In this document: in pieces, positions 28,858-37,610 of the stretch | How positions within the stretch are numbered: position 1 is the stretch's first letter | Layout of the letters: the number at the start of each line of letters is the position of its first letter | Assembly: GCF_913777145.1 (NCBI RefSeq) | Contig: NZ_CAJYPS010000029.1 | Location: forward strand, 1 to 64,000 | Length of the DNA stretch: 64,000 bases | Direction of reading: 5' to 3' | Source of the DNA: an uncultured Roseateles sp. | GTDB lineage: Bacteria > Pseudomonadota > Gammaproteobacteria > Burkholderiales > Burkholderiaceae_C | The notes under the pieces: generated by a model | What the model was told of the DNA's origin: nothing | The model's database searches: none | What the model saw: only the letters and a program-made list of their open reading frames with translations | Program-made: the position numbers and the translations under genes

Positions 28858-29685
28858 TCAGCCCTTGACCGCGCCGGCCGCCATGCCGGCGACCAGCTTG
28901 CGGGCGCTGAAGAGGTAGACAACGAGCAGAGGCAGCAGCGCCAGCGCGCTGCCCAGCATCAGGGCGCCCCACTCGGTGTTGTTGGGGCTTTGCATCGCGC
29001 GCAACGCCAAAGGCAGCGTGTAGTTCTCGACCGCACGCATGACCACCAGCGGCGCCATGAAGTTGTTCCAGCTGGCGATGAAGGTGATCAACGCCAGCGT
29101 GCCCAGGGCCGGGCGCAGCAGCGGCAGCACCACGCTCCAGAACACCCGCCATTCGCTGGCGCCGTCCATGCGCGCGGCCGACAGCAGCTCGCGCGGCACC
29201 GATTGCAGCGCCGCCTGGCGCATCAGGAACACGCCCAAAGCGCCGCAGGCCGCCGGGATGTAGAGCGCACGCGGCTGGTCCAGCCAGCCCAGCCACTGCA
29301 TCACCATGAAGCTGGGGATCATGTTCAGGAAGCTGGGCACCATCATGGTGGCCAGCACGAGGCCGAACAGCTTCTCGCGGCCACGGAACTGCAGCAGCGC
29401 GAACGCATAGCCGGCCGCCGAGCAAAAGAGCAGGTTCAGCACCGTGGTGGCCAGCGCCACGTAAAGCGAGATGGAAAGGTTGCGCCAGAACGGGATGCTG
29501 CCCAGCAGCAGGTCCAGGTTTTGCGCGGCAGCATCGCCGAACCACAGCGGCGGCGGGATGTTGAAGATGCTGCTGCGCTGGTGGGTGCCGAACACGAAGG
29601 TGAAATAGAACGGCGCCAGCACCAGCAACGCGCCGGCGCCCAGCACCAGCCAGGAACCCCAGGACGGGGAACGGGCCTCACGCAT
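28858..29685 (-). CDS. Sugar ABC transporter permease, MalG type
   Basis: 275-residue inner-membrane permease with six helices. The cytoplasmic EAA loop that docks the ATPase is visible as ELLSAARMDGASEWRVFW. Carbohydrate CUT1 family. Overlaps the stop of the MalF-type gene by eight bases, so translation is coupled. No ATPase gene is present in the operon. Confidence 0.93.
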   Translation of the reverse strand: MREARSPSWGSWLVLGAGALLVLAPFYFTFVFGTHQRSSIFNIPPPLWFGDAAAQNLDLLLGSIPFWRNLSISLYVALATTVLNLLFCSAAGYAFALLQFRGREKLFGLVLATMMVPSFLNMIPSFMVMQWLGWLDQPRALYIPAACGALGVFLMRQAALQSVPRELLSAARMDGASEWRVFWSVVLPLLRPALGTLALITFIASWNNFMAPLVVMRAVENYTLPLALRAMQSPNNTEWGALMLGSALALLPLLVVYLFSARKLVAGMAAGAVKG

Positions 29686-30595
29686 GGGAGCCTCCCTTGC
29701 CAAACAGCCGGGCATTGGCCCAGGTCAGCGCCGCAATCAGTGCGAACAGCGCCCAGGCCAGCGCGGACGCAGTGCCGAAGTCGCCGTCGTTGAACGCGGT
29801 CTGGTACATGAAGATGGCCGCCGTCATCACCGAGCGGGCCACGCCCTTCTCGGTGTCCACCAGGATGAAGGGCTCCTCGAACAGCTGCAGCGAGCCGATC
29901 AGCGTCAGCGTGACCGCCAGAAAGACCATGGGCCGCAGCTGGGGCAGCGCGATGCTGAAGAACTGGCGCCAGGCCCCGGCGCCGTCCAGCTTGGCGGCCT
30001 GGAAGATCTCGTCGTCCAGCGTCTGCATCGCGGTCAGGTAGAGCACCAGGTTCCAGCCGAGATACCGCCAGAACACCACGAAGGCGACCGCGGGCTTGGT
30101 GTAGGCCGCGTCGCCCAGCCAGTCCGGCAGGGAGGCCGGGTCAAAGGGCAGCCAGGCGCCGATCAGCGGCACGCGCGTGAGTTCGGCCAGCGCGGCGTTG
30201 ATGAGACCGTAGTCCTTGGAGTAGAGCGTCGCGAAGATCAGCGCGATCGCGACGCTGGAGCTGATGTAGGGCACGAAATAGGCGCCCACCACCAGGTCAC
30301 GGCCGCGACGCACGCGGCGGTGGATGAAGAAGGCCAGCGGCAGCGCCACCAGGTGCTGGGGCAGGCCGGCGGCCAGGCCCAGCCACGCGGTGTTCCACAG
30401 GCCCTGCAGGAACCAGGGGTCGGTCAGGCCGAAGGCGTAGTTCTCCAGGCCCACCCAGCGCATCGCGGCCAGGCCCTCGGAGGGCTCCCACTGGTGGAAG
30501 GACAGCCACAGCGAGAACAGCATCGGGAACAGCGCGAACACCGCGAAGAGCACGAAGAAGGGCGCGATGAACGCGTAGGGCAGCAGCTTTTTCAT
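29678..30595 (-). CDS. Sugar ABC transporter permease, MalF type
   Basis: 305-residue permease, the partner of the MalG-type protein. Six predicted helices, first at residues 5-28 (YAFIAPFFVLFAVFALFP). EAA loop as EIFQAAKLDGAGAWRQFF. The ATG overlaps the stop of the solute-binding protein gene in ATGA. CUT1 family, which imports di- and oligosaccharides or glycosides. Confidence 0.93.
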   Translation of the reverse strand: MKKLLPYAFIAPFFVLFAVFALFPMLFSLWLSFHQWEPSEGLAAMRWVGLENYAFGLTDPWFLQGLWNTAWLGLAAGLPQHLVALPLAFFIHRRVRRGRDLVVGAYFVPYISSSVAIALIFATLYSKDYGLINAALAELTRVPLIGAWLPFDPASLPDWLGDAAYTKPAVAFVVFWRYLGWNLVLYLTAMQTLDDEIFQAAKLDGAGAWRQFFSIALPQLRPMVFLAVTLTLIGSLQLFEEPFILVDTEKGVARSVMTAAIFMYQTAFNDGDFGTASALAWALFALIAALTWANARLFGKGGSHA

Positions 30596-31866
30596 CGGCG
30601 GGCTCGGCGGATCACCAGGTCGCGGGCTTCGGCCAGCGCCTCGGGTATGGGACGGTTCTGGGACACCACGTCCTCGAAGGCGCTGCGCACCACGGCCGTG
30701 GCCAGTGAGTCGTGCTTGTGCACCGGCGTGGCCGGCACTCGCCGCGCGATGTCGCGCCACAGCAGCCGGGCGCGCTGGCCGCCCAGGTAGGGAATGGGCT
30801 CTTCCATCACCGCGTCATCCTGCGCGGACAGCAGCGCGGGGAAGGCGTCCAGCACGCGCAGCGACTGCAGCTGCGTCGCGCGGTCGAACACCATCTGTCG
30901 TATGAAGGCCCAGGCCGCGGCCTTGTTGGGCGCGTGGCGCGGGATGGCATAGAAGCTGCCGCCATAGCTGGCCACCAGGCCGCCGGGCAGCGGCGCGCTG
31001 CGCCACAGGCCGGCCTGCTCGGGCGCCAGCCAGTTCTTCAGGTGGCCGGCCAGCCAGCAGCCCATCATCTGCGTGGCGACGCGGCCCTGACGGAAGGCCG
31101 CGCCCCATTCATTGGTCCAGGACGGGGCCTTCAGGTCCAGGCCCGCGCGGCGCACCGCCAGGCCCAGCTCGAAGGCGCGCTGGAAGCGCTCGTTGCCCAC
31201 CAGCACCTCGCCCTGGCGGCCGAAGTAGATGCCCTCGCCATCCTGCAGGCCCACGCGCAGCAGGATGTCGCGCAGCTCGGCCGCGTCGGTCAGCAAGGCG
31301 GCGCCGGTGGCACGCTTGAGCTCGCGGCCGGCGGCGATGAAGCCGGGCCAGGAGGCAGTCAGGTCGCTCTCCTGCAGACCGGCGCGCTGCAGCAGGTCCT
31401 GGCGGTAGAGCAGCGTGCCGGGGCCGATGTCGGTGGGCATGGCCACCAGCGCGCCCTTGGGCGAGCGCCCCTGGGCGACCGAGAAGCGCGGCAGCCGGTC
31501 CAGCAGTTCGCCGGCGCCATAGGCCGGCGCCAGCAGGTCTTCCAGACCGCCGCCGGCGGCGAACTTGCCGATGAAGCGCAGGTCCAGCGCCATCACGTCG
31601 GGCTGGCCGCTGCCGGTGGCCAGCACCGCGCTCATCGCGTTGTGGTGGTCGGCATAGTTGCGCGACACCACGCGCAGCGGCGTGTCCGGTTGGGCACGGT
31701 CCCAGTCGGCCTGCGCGGCCTTGGCGGCACGGTCGAGGTCGGGGAAGCTGGCCAGCGTCAGGGGCGCGGCGCCGGTGGCACGCGCACCCGGCCAGCTCAA
31801 CGCCAACGGCGCGGCCAGCAGCGTGCGGCGCGCCAGGCGTGGGGATTCGGTCGCAGACATGGGCAT
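30592..31866 (-). CDS. Extracellular sugar-binding protein of the ABC importer
   Basis: About 424 residues, a family 1 extracellular solute-binding protein. The leader has a twin-arginine-like ARRTLLAAPLALS followed by ARA, so export by Tat or Sec is likely. Binding-protein features include SGQPDVMALDLRFIGKFAAGG and the WTNEWGAAFRQGRVATQMMG segment. Delivers the glycoside to the MalFG-type permeases. The start is uncertain among ATGs at 31890, 31866 and 31860; none has a good ribosome-binding site. Lies 77 bases after the receptor stop and may share its transcript. Confidence 0.88.
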   Translation of the reverse strand: MPMSATESPRLARRTLLAAPLALSWPGARATGAAPLTLASFPDLDRAAKAAQADWDRAQPDTPLRVVSRNYADHHNAMSAVLATGSGQPDVMALDLRFIGKFAAGGGLEDLLAPAYGAGELLDRLPRFSVAQGRSPKGALVAMPTDIGPGTLLYRQDLLQRAGLQESDLTASWPGFIAAGRELKRATGAALLTDAAELRDILLRVGLQDGEGIYFGRQGEVLVGNERFQRAFELGLAVRRAGLDLKAPSWTNEWGAAFRQGRVATQMMGCWLAGHLKNWLAPEQAGLWRSAPLPGGLVASYGGSFYAIPRHAPNKAAAWAFIRQMVFDRATQLQSLRVLDAFPALLSAQDDAVMEEPIPYLGGQRARLLWRDIARRVPATPVHKHDSLATAVVRSAFEDVVSQNRPIPEALAEARDLVIRRARR

Positions 31867-31943
31867 GGGAAAAGGGCGGGAAGCGCGCATTGTTCTGCGT
31901 CAGTGCGGCCACCCGCCCGGGTCGCGGAGATCGCTGGGCGGGC

Positions 31944-34433
31944 TTAGAAGTCCGTCCCCACGTTCAGGCCTATGGTGCGCGGCGGCTTGTACTGCGCGGT
32001 GAACACGCCGTTGGCGCCGCCACCGGCGCTGGTCTTGACCTTGCCGTCGCTCACATTGCGCACGAACAGGTCCGCATACCAGTTCTTGGCCGTGTAGCGC
32101 GCACCCAGATCCAGGCGGGCGTAGGACTTCTGCATGTCGCCGTCGGTCACGCCGCCGTATTGCGCGGGGTTGTAGCGGCTGTTGCCCGAGGCCAGGTTGA
32201 ACACCGACAGGTAGCTCTTGGTCTCGTAGTGCAGCGCCATGCGCGGTGCCAGCGTGGCCTCGTTGGCCAGGCGGAAGCTGTGCTCCCACAGCAGCGTGGC
32301 ACTGAAGGTGGGCGCGTGCGGCATCTTGTTGCCGGTCACGTCCAGGCAGTTGGCGCTGATGTAGCCGCTGGTCGGGTCGCCCGGCTTGTTGTAGGCGCGC
32401 GGGTCGCTGCAGGGCGGCAGCGTGTAGTCGTTGGAGAAGCCGATCAGCTCGCCCAGCTTGCTCTTGGTGAAGGCGCCGGACAGGTGCACGCGGTCGTTCG
32501 CGGTCGGGTTCACCGCGACCTCGAATTCCAGGCCGCTGACCTTGGCGCCCTTGGCGTTGGAGAAGCCGAAGAAGCGGGCGCCGGTCGGATCGATGGCCGG
32601 CGCGCCGAACTGGAAGTCGCGGAAGTTCAGGTGGTAGACCGCGGTGTTGAAGGTCATCGCCCCGTCCAGCAGCGTGGTCTTGTAGCCGGCCTCGTAGCTG
32701 GTCAGGTTCTCGGGCTTGTAGCTCGCGCCGCGGTCCTGCAGGCCGCCGGACTTGTAGCCGGTGGCCACGCTGGCGTAGACCATGTCGGTCTTGGAGACGT
32801 CGTAGCTGACGCGCGCCAGCCAGGTGGCCTTGCTGCCGGAGTAGCGGCCGTCGTTGACGTCGCCCTCGCCGAAGCCGCAGCCGCCCTTGCCGTTGGGGCC
32901 GTGGGTGTCGCAGCCCGGGTCCACCGGCACGGCCGGGAAGGCCGGGTCATAGGCCCAGCCGTGACCACGGCCGCCGCGGTTCTCGCGCACGTCGCGGGTG
33001 TAGCGCACGCCACCGGTCAGGTGCAGCGCCTCGGTCAGGTTCCAGGTCGCCTGGCCGAACACGGCCTTGGTGTCCACGGTTTCCTTGGGCTGGATGAAGC
33101 TGCCCTGCCAGCTCACCGTGCCTTCCTGCGTGCCGTTGAAGATGGGGATGTCGAAGCGGATGCCGTTGTTCTCGGCACCGTAGTACAGGCCCAGGATCCA
33201 GTCCAGCTCCTGCTTGCCGGTGGACTGCAGCTGCAGCTCATGGCTGTGCGAGCGGTACTTGCTCCAGTTGGTGCGGTCTTCCTGGAAGCCCGCGCCGCCG
33301 GTCGCGAAGCTGGTGGGCGAGCCGCCCTGGCCCATGTCCTGGTCGAAGGTGCCCGAGCCCGAGAACTTGCTGACGCCCGCCACATAGCTCAGGCGCATGC
33401 CGGCGTTGAGGTCGTAGTCCACGCGGCTGCGGATCACGTCCGAGTCGCGGTGCAGGTAGGGCGCGGTGTCGATCAGCGCGGACCAGAACTTCTGGCCCGG
33501 GCGCGGGTTCTGCACCAGCGCCATGGACGGCGTGCCGCGGTCCTGGAAGCGCTCATAGGAGATGTCCCAGTGCAGCTGCGGCGTGGGCTCCCACACAAAG
33601 CTCACCCGGGCGCCGGTCTGGTTCTGCGAGGAGTACTTGGTCCCGCCCTGCACGAACAGGTTGTAGTTGATGGGCTTCCACTGCGCGAGCGTGTTGCTCG
33701 CGCTGGCGGCCAGCCAGGCCGCCTGCTGCTGGGCCACCGTGTAGCGCACCGGGTTCTGGTAGTCCACATAGCCGTCGTGCTGCTCATGGGCAAACGCGAA
33801 GCGCACCGCCATGTCCTTGTCCAGCGGCACATTGAAGTGGCCCCGCAGACCCAGGCGGCCATAGTTGCCCATGCCCACCTCGGCATTGCCGGACTGTTCC
33901 TTCAGCTTGGCGGGCGCGGTCTTGAAGTTCACCGCACCGACCGTGGAGTTGCGCCCCCACAGCGTGCCCTGCGGGCCGCGCAGCACTTCCACGCCGGCCA
34001 TGTCGAACATCAGCGCGGCCGCGCCTTCCGGGCGGGCGGTGTAGATGCCGTTCACGAACAGCGCCACCTCGGGGTCCGCATATTCGGTCTTGGCGGTGTC
34101 GTTGCCGATGCCGCGCAGCGTCATCGTGGTCACGCCGTGGTCGCCCTGCGCCGTCGCCTGCAGGCCCGGCACCAAGTGCACGATGTCCAGGATGGTGGAC
34201 ATGTGGGCGTCTTCCAGCGTCTCCGCGCTCAGCGCGGTCACGGCCACCGGGGTCTTCTGCAAGGACGTGGTCTTCTTGGTCGCGGTGACCACCACTTCGG
34301 GAAGCTTGTTGTCGGCTTGCTTGACGGGCTGGGTCTGCGCCCAGGCCGGCACCGTGCCCGCCAGCAGGGCCAGCACGGCCAGTTGAGTCGGGGTGCCCCG
34401 GGCCGCGCGGGCCGGGCGAAGGCTGCGTTTCAT
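31944..34433 (-). CDS. TonB-dependent outer-membrane receptor
   Basis: 829 residues. Signal peptide ending AWAQ (about residue 33), TonB-box-like LPEVVVTATKK, plug domain (about 50-165, with VEVLRGPQGTLWGRNSTVGAVN) and a 22-strand barrel ending in GLNVGTDF. Its company (ABC sugar importer, glucosidase, LacI regulator) points to a carbohydrate or glycoside ligand rather than iron. Start at 34433 follows AGGAGACAAC. Two LacI-type operators and a good -35 lie just upstream. Confidence 0.94.
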   Translation of the reverse strand: MKRSLRPARAARGTPTQLAVLALLAGTVPAWAQTQPVKQADNKLPEVVVTATKKTTSLQKTPVAVTALSAETLEDAHMSTILDIVHLVPGLQATAQGDHGVTTMTLRGIGNDTAKTEYADPEVALFVNGIYTARPEGAAALMFDMAGVEVLRGPQGTLWGRNSTVGAVNFKTAPAKLKEQSGNAEVGMGNYGRLGLRGHFNVPLDKDMAVRFAFAHEQHDGYVDYQNPVRYTVAQQQAAWLAASASNTLAQWKPINYNLFVQGGTKYSSQNQTGARVSFVWEPTPQLHWDISYERFQDRGTPSMALVQNPRPGQKFWSALIDTAPYLHRDSDVIRSRVDYDLNAGMRLSYVAGVSKFSGSGTFDQDMGQGGSPTSFATGGAGFQEDRTNWSKYRSHSHELQLQSTGKQELDWILGLYYGAENNGIRFDIPIFNGTQEGTVSWQGSFIQPKETVDTKAVFGQATWNLTEALHLTGGVRYTRDVRENRGGRGHGWAYDPAFPAVPVDPGCDTHGPNGKGGCGFGEGDVNDGRYSGSKATWLARVSYDVSKTDMVYASVATGYKSGGLQDRGASYKPENLTSYEAGYKTTLLDGAMTFNTAVYHLNFRDFQFGAPAIDPTGARFFGFSNAKGAKVSGLEFEVAVNPTANDRVHLSGAFTKSKLGELIGFSNDYTLPPCSDPRAYNKPGDPTSGYISANCLDVTGNKMPHAPTFSATLLWEHSFRLANEATLAPRMALHYETKSYLSVFNLASGNSRYNPAQYGGVTDGDMQKSYARLDLGARYTAKNWYADLFVRNVSDGKVKTSAGGGANGVFTAQYKPPRTIGLNVGTDF

Positions 34434-34494
34434 GTTGTCTCCTAGATGGATTGGTCGCGCTGCGGCGCGCTGGATTCGTCGACCCAGTGCAGGC

Positions 34495-34523
34495 ATCCTG
34501 CCCAAGCCTGACAACGCTGTCAA
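34495..34523 (-). promoter_or_regulatory. Promoter of the receptor operon
   Basis: Minus-strand TTGACA (34523-34518), a perfect -35, and CAGGAT (34500-34495) separated by 17 bases. Operator 1 covers five of the six bases of this -35, so bound repressor would block RNA polymerase. The resulting leader is about 50 bases. Confidence 0.6.
34509..34522. promoter_or_regulatory. LacI-family operator 1
   Basis: TGACAACGCTGTCA: the arms TGACA and TGTCA are perfect inverted repeats around a central CG, the standard shape of LacI-family half-sites. It overlaps the -35 of the receptor promoter. Most likely bound by the regulator encoded at 36223-37260. Confidence 0.8.
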
Positions 34524-34530
34524 CAGTGAA

Positions 34531-34544
34531 TGACAGCGGTGTCC
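34531..34544. promoter_or_regulatory. LacI-family operator 2
   Basis: TGACAGCGGTGTCC, matching operator 1 in arms and central CG except for the last base. Its centre is 22 bp, two helical turns, from the centre of operator 1. It overlaps a possible plus-strand -35 (ATGACA, 34530-34535) for the halogenase gene. Confidence 0.75.
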
Positions 34545-34628
34545 ACATCCGCGCTACCATCCCCCACGGAGACACAGGGAACGCCTCGGGTTTGTCCTAG
34601 GTGCCTGATTCACAAAGGAAATCGCGCC

Positions 34629-36200
34629 ATGATGCCGATTCGCAACATCCTCATCGTCGGCGGCGGCAGTGCCGGCTGGCTGGCCGCGGCCTACCTGGCT
34701 CGCACGTTGGGCGCGGGTGACCCCGAGGGGCCCCGCATCACCCTGGTGGAGGCGCCCGGCATCCCCACCATAGGCGTGGGCGAGGGCAGCTTCCCGTCGC
34801 TGCGCGGCACGCTGGCCGCCATCGGCATCGCGGAAGACCGCTTCATCCGCGACTGCTCGGCCACCTTCAAGCAGGGCATACGCTTCGACCACTGGGTGCG
34901 CCCGCCCGGCCAGCCTGGCGCGGACCACTACTTCCACCCCTTCAGCCAGCCCAGCCAGCGCCCCGGCGGGCCCGAGCTGCTGCCCTACTGGCTGCTGGGC
35001 GAGGCCGGCGAGGGTCAGGCCTTCGCCGAGGCTGCAACGCTGCAAAAGCGCGTGGCCGATGCGTCGCGCGCGCCCAAGCGCCCGACCGACGCGGACTATG
35101 TCGGCGCGCTGAACTACGCCTATCACTTCGACGCGGGCCGCTTCGCCGGACTGCTGGCCGAACAGGCGCAGGCGCTGGGCGTGCAGCACGTGGCCGCCAC
35201 CGTGGAGCGCGTGGAGATGGGCGACGGCGGGCTGATCGCCGCGGTCCACACCCGCGAGGCCGGCCGGCTCGCGGCCGAGCTGTTCCTGGACTGCACCGGC
35301 TTTCATGCCGCGCTGATAGGCGGCGCGCTGGGCTCGCCCTTCAAGAGCCTGGCCGACCAGCTGTTCGTGGACCGGGCGCTGGCCATCCAGCTGCCCTACC
35401 CGCGCGTCGACGCGCCCATCGCGTCCTACACCATCTCCACCGCCCAGCCTGCAGGCTGGATCTGGGACATCGGCCTGCAAGAGCGCCGCGGTGTGGGTCA
35501 TGTGTACTCCAGCCGCCATGTGGACGACGACCAGGCCGAAGCCCAGTTGCGCGCCTACCTGGGCCCGGCGGCCGACGCGCTGAGCGCGCGCCGCCTGGAG
35601 CTGCGCATCGGCTACCGCGAGACGCAGTGGGTGGGCAATTGCGTGGCCGTGGGCTTGTCCTCGGGCTTCATCGAACCGCTGGAGGCCTCGGGCCTGGGCC
35701 TGGTGGAAGCGGCGGTCTACCTGATCGCCCACCTGTTCCCGCACGGCGGCGAGCTGGACGCGGCGGCACGCCAGTTCAATGCGCAGATGCGCACGCGCTA
35801 CGAGCGCATCGCCGACTTCGTGAAGCTGCATTACGGCCTCTCGCAGCGCCGCGACAGCGCGTTCTGGACCGACAACACCGCGCCCGAGAGCTTCTCGCCG
35901 CTGCTGCGTGAGCAACTCGCGATGTGGCGCCAGCGCGCGCCGCACCGGCTGGACTTCATCGCCGACCTGGAGATGTATCCGCCGTCGAGCTGGCAGTACG
36001 TGCTCTACGGCATGGAATACCCCACGCGGCTGGCGCGCAACGCGCTGGCCTGGCCGCGCGCGGCCGAGGCCAGGCAGGAGTTCCAGACGCTACGCCAACT
36101 CGCGCCACGCGCGATTGCCGATCTGCCCACGCACCGCGCGCTGGTGGAGCACCTGTGCGCCCGCGCGAACGCCGCGCCTCCGGCCGGGGTCAGGTCTTAA
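34629..36200 (+). CDS. Flavin-dependent tryptophan-halogenase-family protein
   Basis: 523 residues. FAD-binding GGGSAGW at 11-17, the catalytic lysine Lys81 in TFKQGIRFDHW (equivalent to Lys79 of PrnA), and WIWDIG, a variant of the WxWxIP motif with glycine for proline. FIEPLEASG lies in the second half. The enzymes use FADH2 and oxygen to make HOCl or HOBr for electrophilic halogenation; a partner flavin reductase is not visible. Divergent from the TonB receptor across two operators. ATG at 34629 has AAGGAAA upstream; 34632 is also possible. The natural substrate is unknown. Confidence 0.9.
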   Translation: MMPIRNILIVGGGSAGWLAAAYLARTLGAGDPEGPRITLVEAPGIPTIGVGEGSFPSLRGTLAAIGIAEDRFIRDCSATFKQGIRFDHWVRPPGQPGADHYFHPFSQPSQRPGGPELLPYWLLGEAGEGQAFAEAATLQKRVADASRAPKRPTDADYVGALNYAYHFDAGRFAGLLAEQAQALGVQHVAATVERVEMGDGGLIAAVHTREAGRLAAELFLDCTGFHAALIGGALGSPFKSLADQLFVDRALAIQLPYPRVDAPIASYTISTAQPAGWIWDIGLQERRGVGHVYSSRHVDDDQAEAQLRAYLGPAADALSARRLELRIGYRETQWVGNCVAVGLSSGFIEPLEASGLGLVEAAVYLIAHLFPHGGELDAAARQFNAQMRTRYERIADFVKLHYGLSQRRDSAFWTDNTAPESFSPLLREQLAMWRQRAPHRLDFIADLEMYPPSSWQYVLYGMEYPTRLARNALAWPRAAEARQEFQTLRQLAPRAIADLPTHRALVEHLCARANAAPPAGVRS

Positions 36201-36222
36201 GTAGGGAGGAGCGCCGGGCCGC

Positions 36223-37260
36223 TCAGGCCTTGGCGCGGGTGGATTCGCGCACCACCAGTTCGTGCGACAGCACGCGGTGCAGTTCCGCCTCGGGCAGCGG
36301 CTCCATGTCGGCGCGCGGCGCCGCCACCAGCATCTCCACCGCGGTGCGCGCCATCTCGGCGACCGGCTGGCGTATGGTGGTCAGCGGCGGCCACACCAGT
36401 GCGGCGGGCGGCGAATCGTCGAAGCCGGCCACCGACAGGTCGCCCGGCACCGCCAGGCCCAGCCGGTGTGCCGCAGCCAGCACGCCCAAGGCCATGTCGT
36501 CATTGCTGGCGAACACCGCGGTCGGGCGCTGGCGCCGGCTCAGCAGCTGGAAGGCCGCGTCACGCCCGCTGTCGAAGGTGAACAGCCCGGGGGAGATCAG
36601 CTCCGGGTCGGGCTCCAGCCCGTGCGCGCGCAGCGCGTTCAGATAGCCCTGGGTGCGCAGCGCACTGGCGGACTGGTCCGCCGGCCCCTTGATCAGCGCC
36701 ACGTGGCGGTGACCCAGGCTCAGCAGCAGGTTGGTGATCTCCTCGGCCGCATGCACATCGTCCATGCGCACCGAGGGCATGCCCTGCAGGTCGCGCTCGG
36801 GCGAGATCTGCACGCAGGGCGTGCCGCTGTCGCGCAGCGCAGCGAGCACCTCGGGGTTGTCGCACAGCGGCGGCGTGAGGATCATGCCGTCGGGACGCAG
36901 CGCCATCACCATGCGGTCCACCTGCTGGCGCAGGTCGGGCGCATCGTTGTGCAGCGATTCGACGACCAGGTGATAGCCCAGCTCGCGGCAGCGCAGCGTC
37001 GCGCCCTGCTGCACGCTGCCCACGAAGGATGCGCTGGGGTCGTAATAGAGCAGGCCGATCAGGAAGGAACGCCCGCCGGCCAGACTGCGCGCCGACTGCT
37101 TGGGCCGGTAACGCAACGCCTCCACCACCTTCAGCACCTGGGCCCGGGTGCTTTCGTGCACGCCGGGCTCCTGGTTGAGCACACGCGACACCGTCTTGAT
37201 CGACACGCCCGCTTCGCGGGCGACGTCGACGATGGTGGGGCTGGAGCCGCGCGCGCTCAC
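36223..37260 (-). CDS. LacI-family transcriptional regulator
   Basis: 345 residues: N-terminal helix-turn-helix (TIVDVAREAGVSIKTVSRVL, about residues 9-28) with the hinge QSARSLAGGRS, then a periplasmic-binding-like effector domain and the C-terminal VAGFDDSPPAALVWPPLTT typical of sugar-responsive members. Convergent with the halogenase gene and the obvious candidate to bind operators 1 and 2. GTG start at 37260. Confidence 0.94.
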   Translation of the reverse strand: MSARGSSPTIVDVAREAGVSIKTVSRVLNQEPGVHESTRAQVLKVVEALRYRPKQSARSLAGGRSFLIGLLYYDPSASFVGSVQQGATLRCRELGYHLVVESLHNDAPDLRQQVDRMVMALRPDGMILTPPLCDNPEVLAALRDSGTPCVQISPERDLQGMPSVRMDDVHAAEEITNLLLSLGHRHVALIKGPADQSASALRTQGYLNALRAHGLEPDPELISPGLFTFDSGRDAAFQLLSRRQRPTAVFASNDDMALGVLAAAHRLGLAVPGDLSVAGFDDSPPAALVWPPLTTIRQPVAEMARTAVEMLVAAPRADMEPLPEAELHRVLSHELVVRESTRAKA

Positions 37261-37271
37261 ACGGGGCCTGA

Positions 37272-37610
37272 TTACTTCTTGGCCTTGGCAGCAGGCTTGG
37301 CGGCCGGCTTGGCAGCGGCCTTCTTGGCAGCGGCCTTGGGGTCCACGGCGGCCTTGAAGCCAGCGCCCGGGGTGAACTTGGGCAGCTTGGCGGCGGCGAT
37401 CTTGATCTTGTCGCCGGTGCTGGGGTTCACGCCGTTGCGGGCGGCACGGGCGTGCTGCTTGAAGGAGCCGAAGCCGGGGATCGCCACGGTGCCACCCTTC
37501 TTGACGGTGGTAACGATCGCGTCCAGCAGGGTCTCGATGATGCGGCCAGCCTCGGCCTTGCTCAACTCATGGTTGGCGGCCAGGTGTTCGATCAGTTCGG
37601 TCTTGTTCAT
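37272..37610 (-). CDS. HU-family nucleoid protein with a lysine/alanine-rich tail
   Basis: 112 residues. The HU/IHF core (1-92) begins MNKTELIEHLAANHELSKAEA and has the beta-arm GTVAIPGFGSFKQHARAARNGVNP. An added C-terminal tail of about 20 residues is made of Ala, Lys and Pro (AAKKAAAKPAAKPAAKAKK), like eukaryotic histone H1 and known betaproteobacterial HU variants. The tail probably increases DNA condensation. ATG at 37610; the upstream frame is not HU-like. Confidence 0.93.
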   Translation of the reverse strand: MNKTELIEHLAANHELSKAEAGRIIETLLDAIVTTVKKGGTVAIPGFGSFKQHARAARNGVNPSTGDKIKIAAAKLPKFTPGAGFKAAVDPKAAAKKAAAKPAAKPAAKAKK

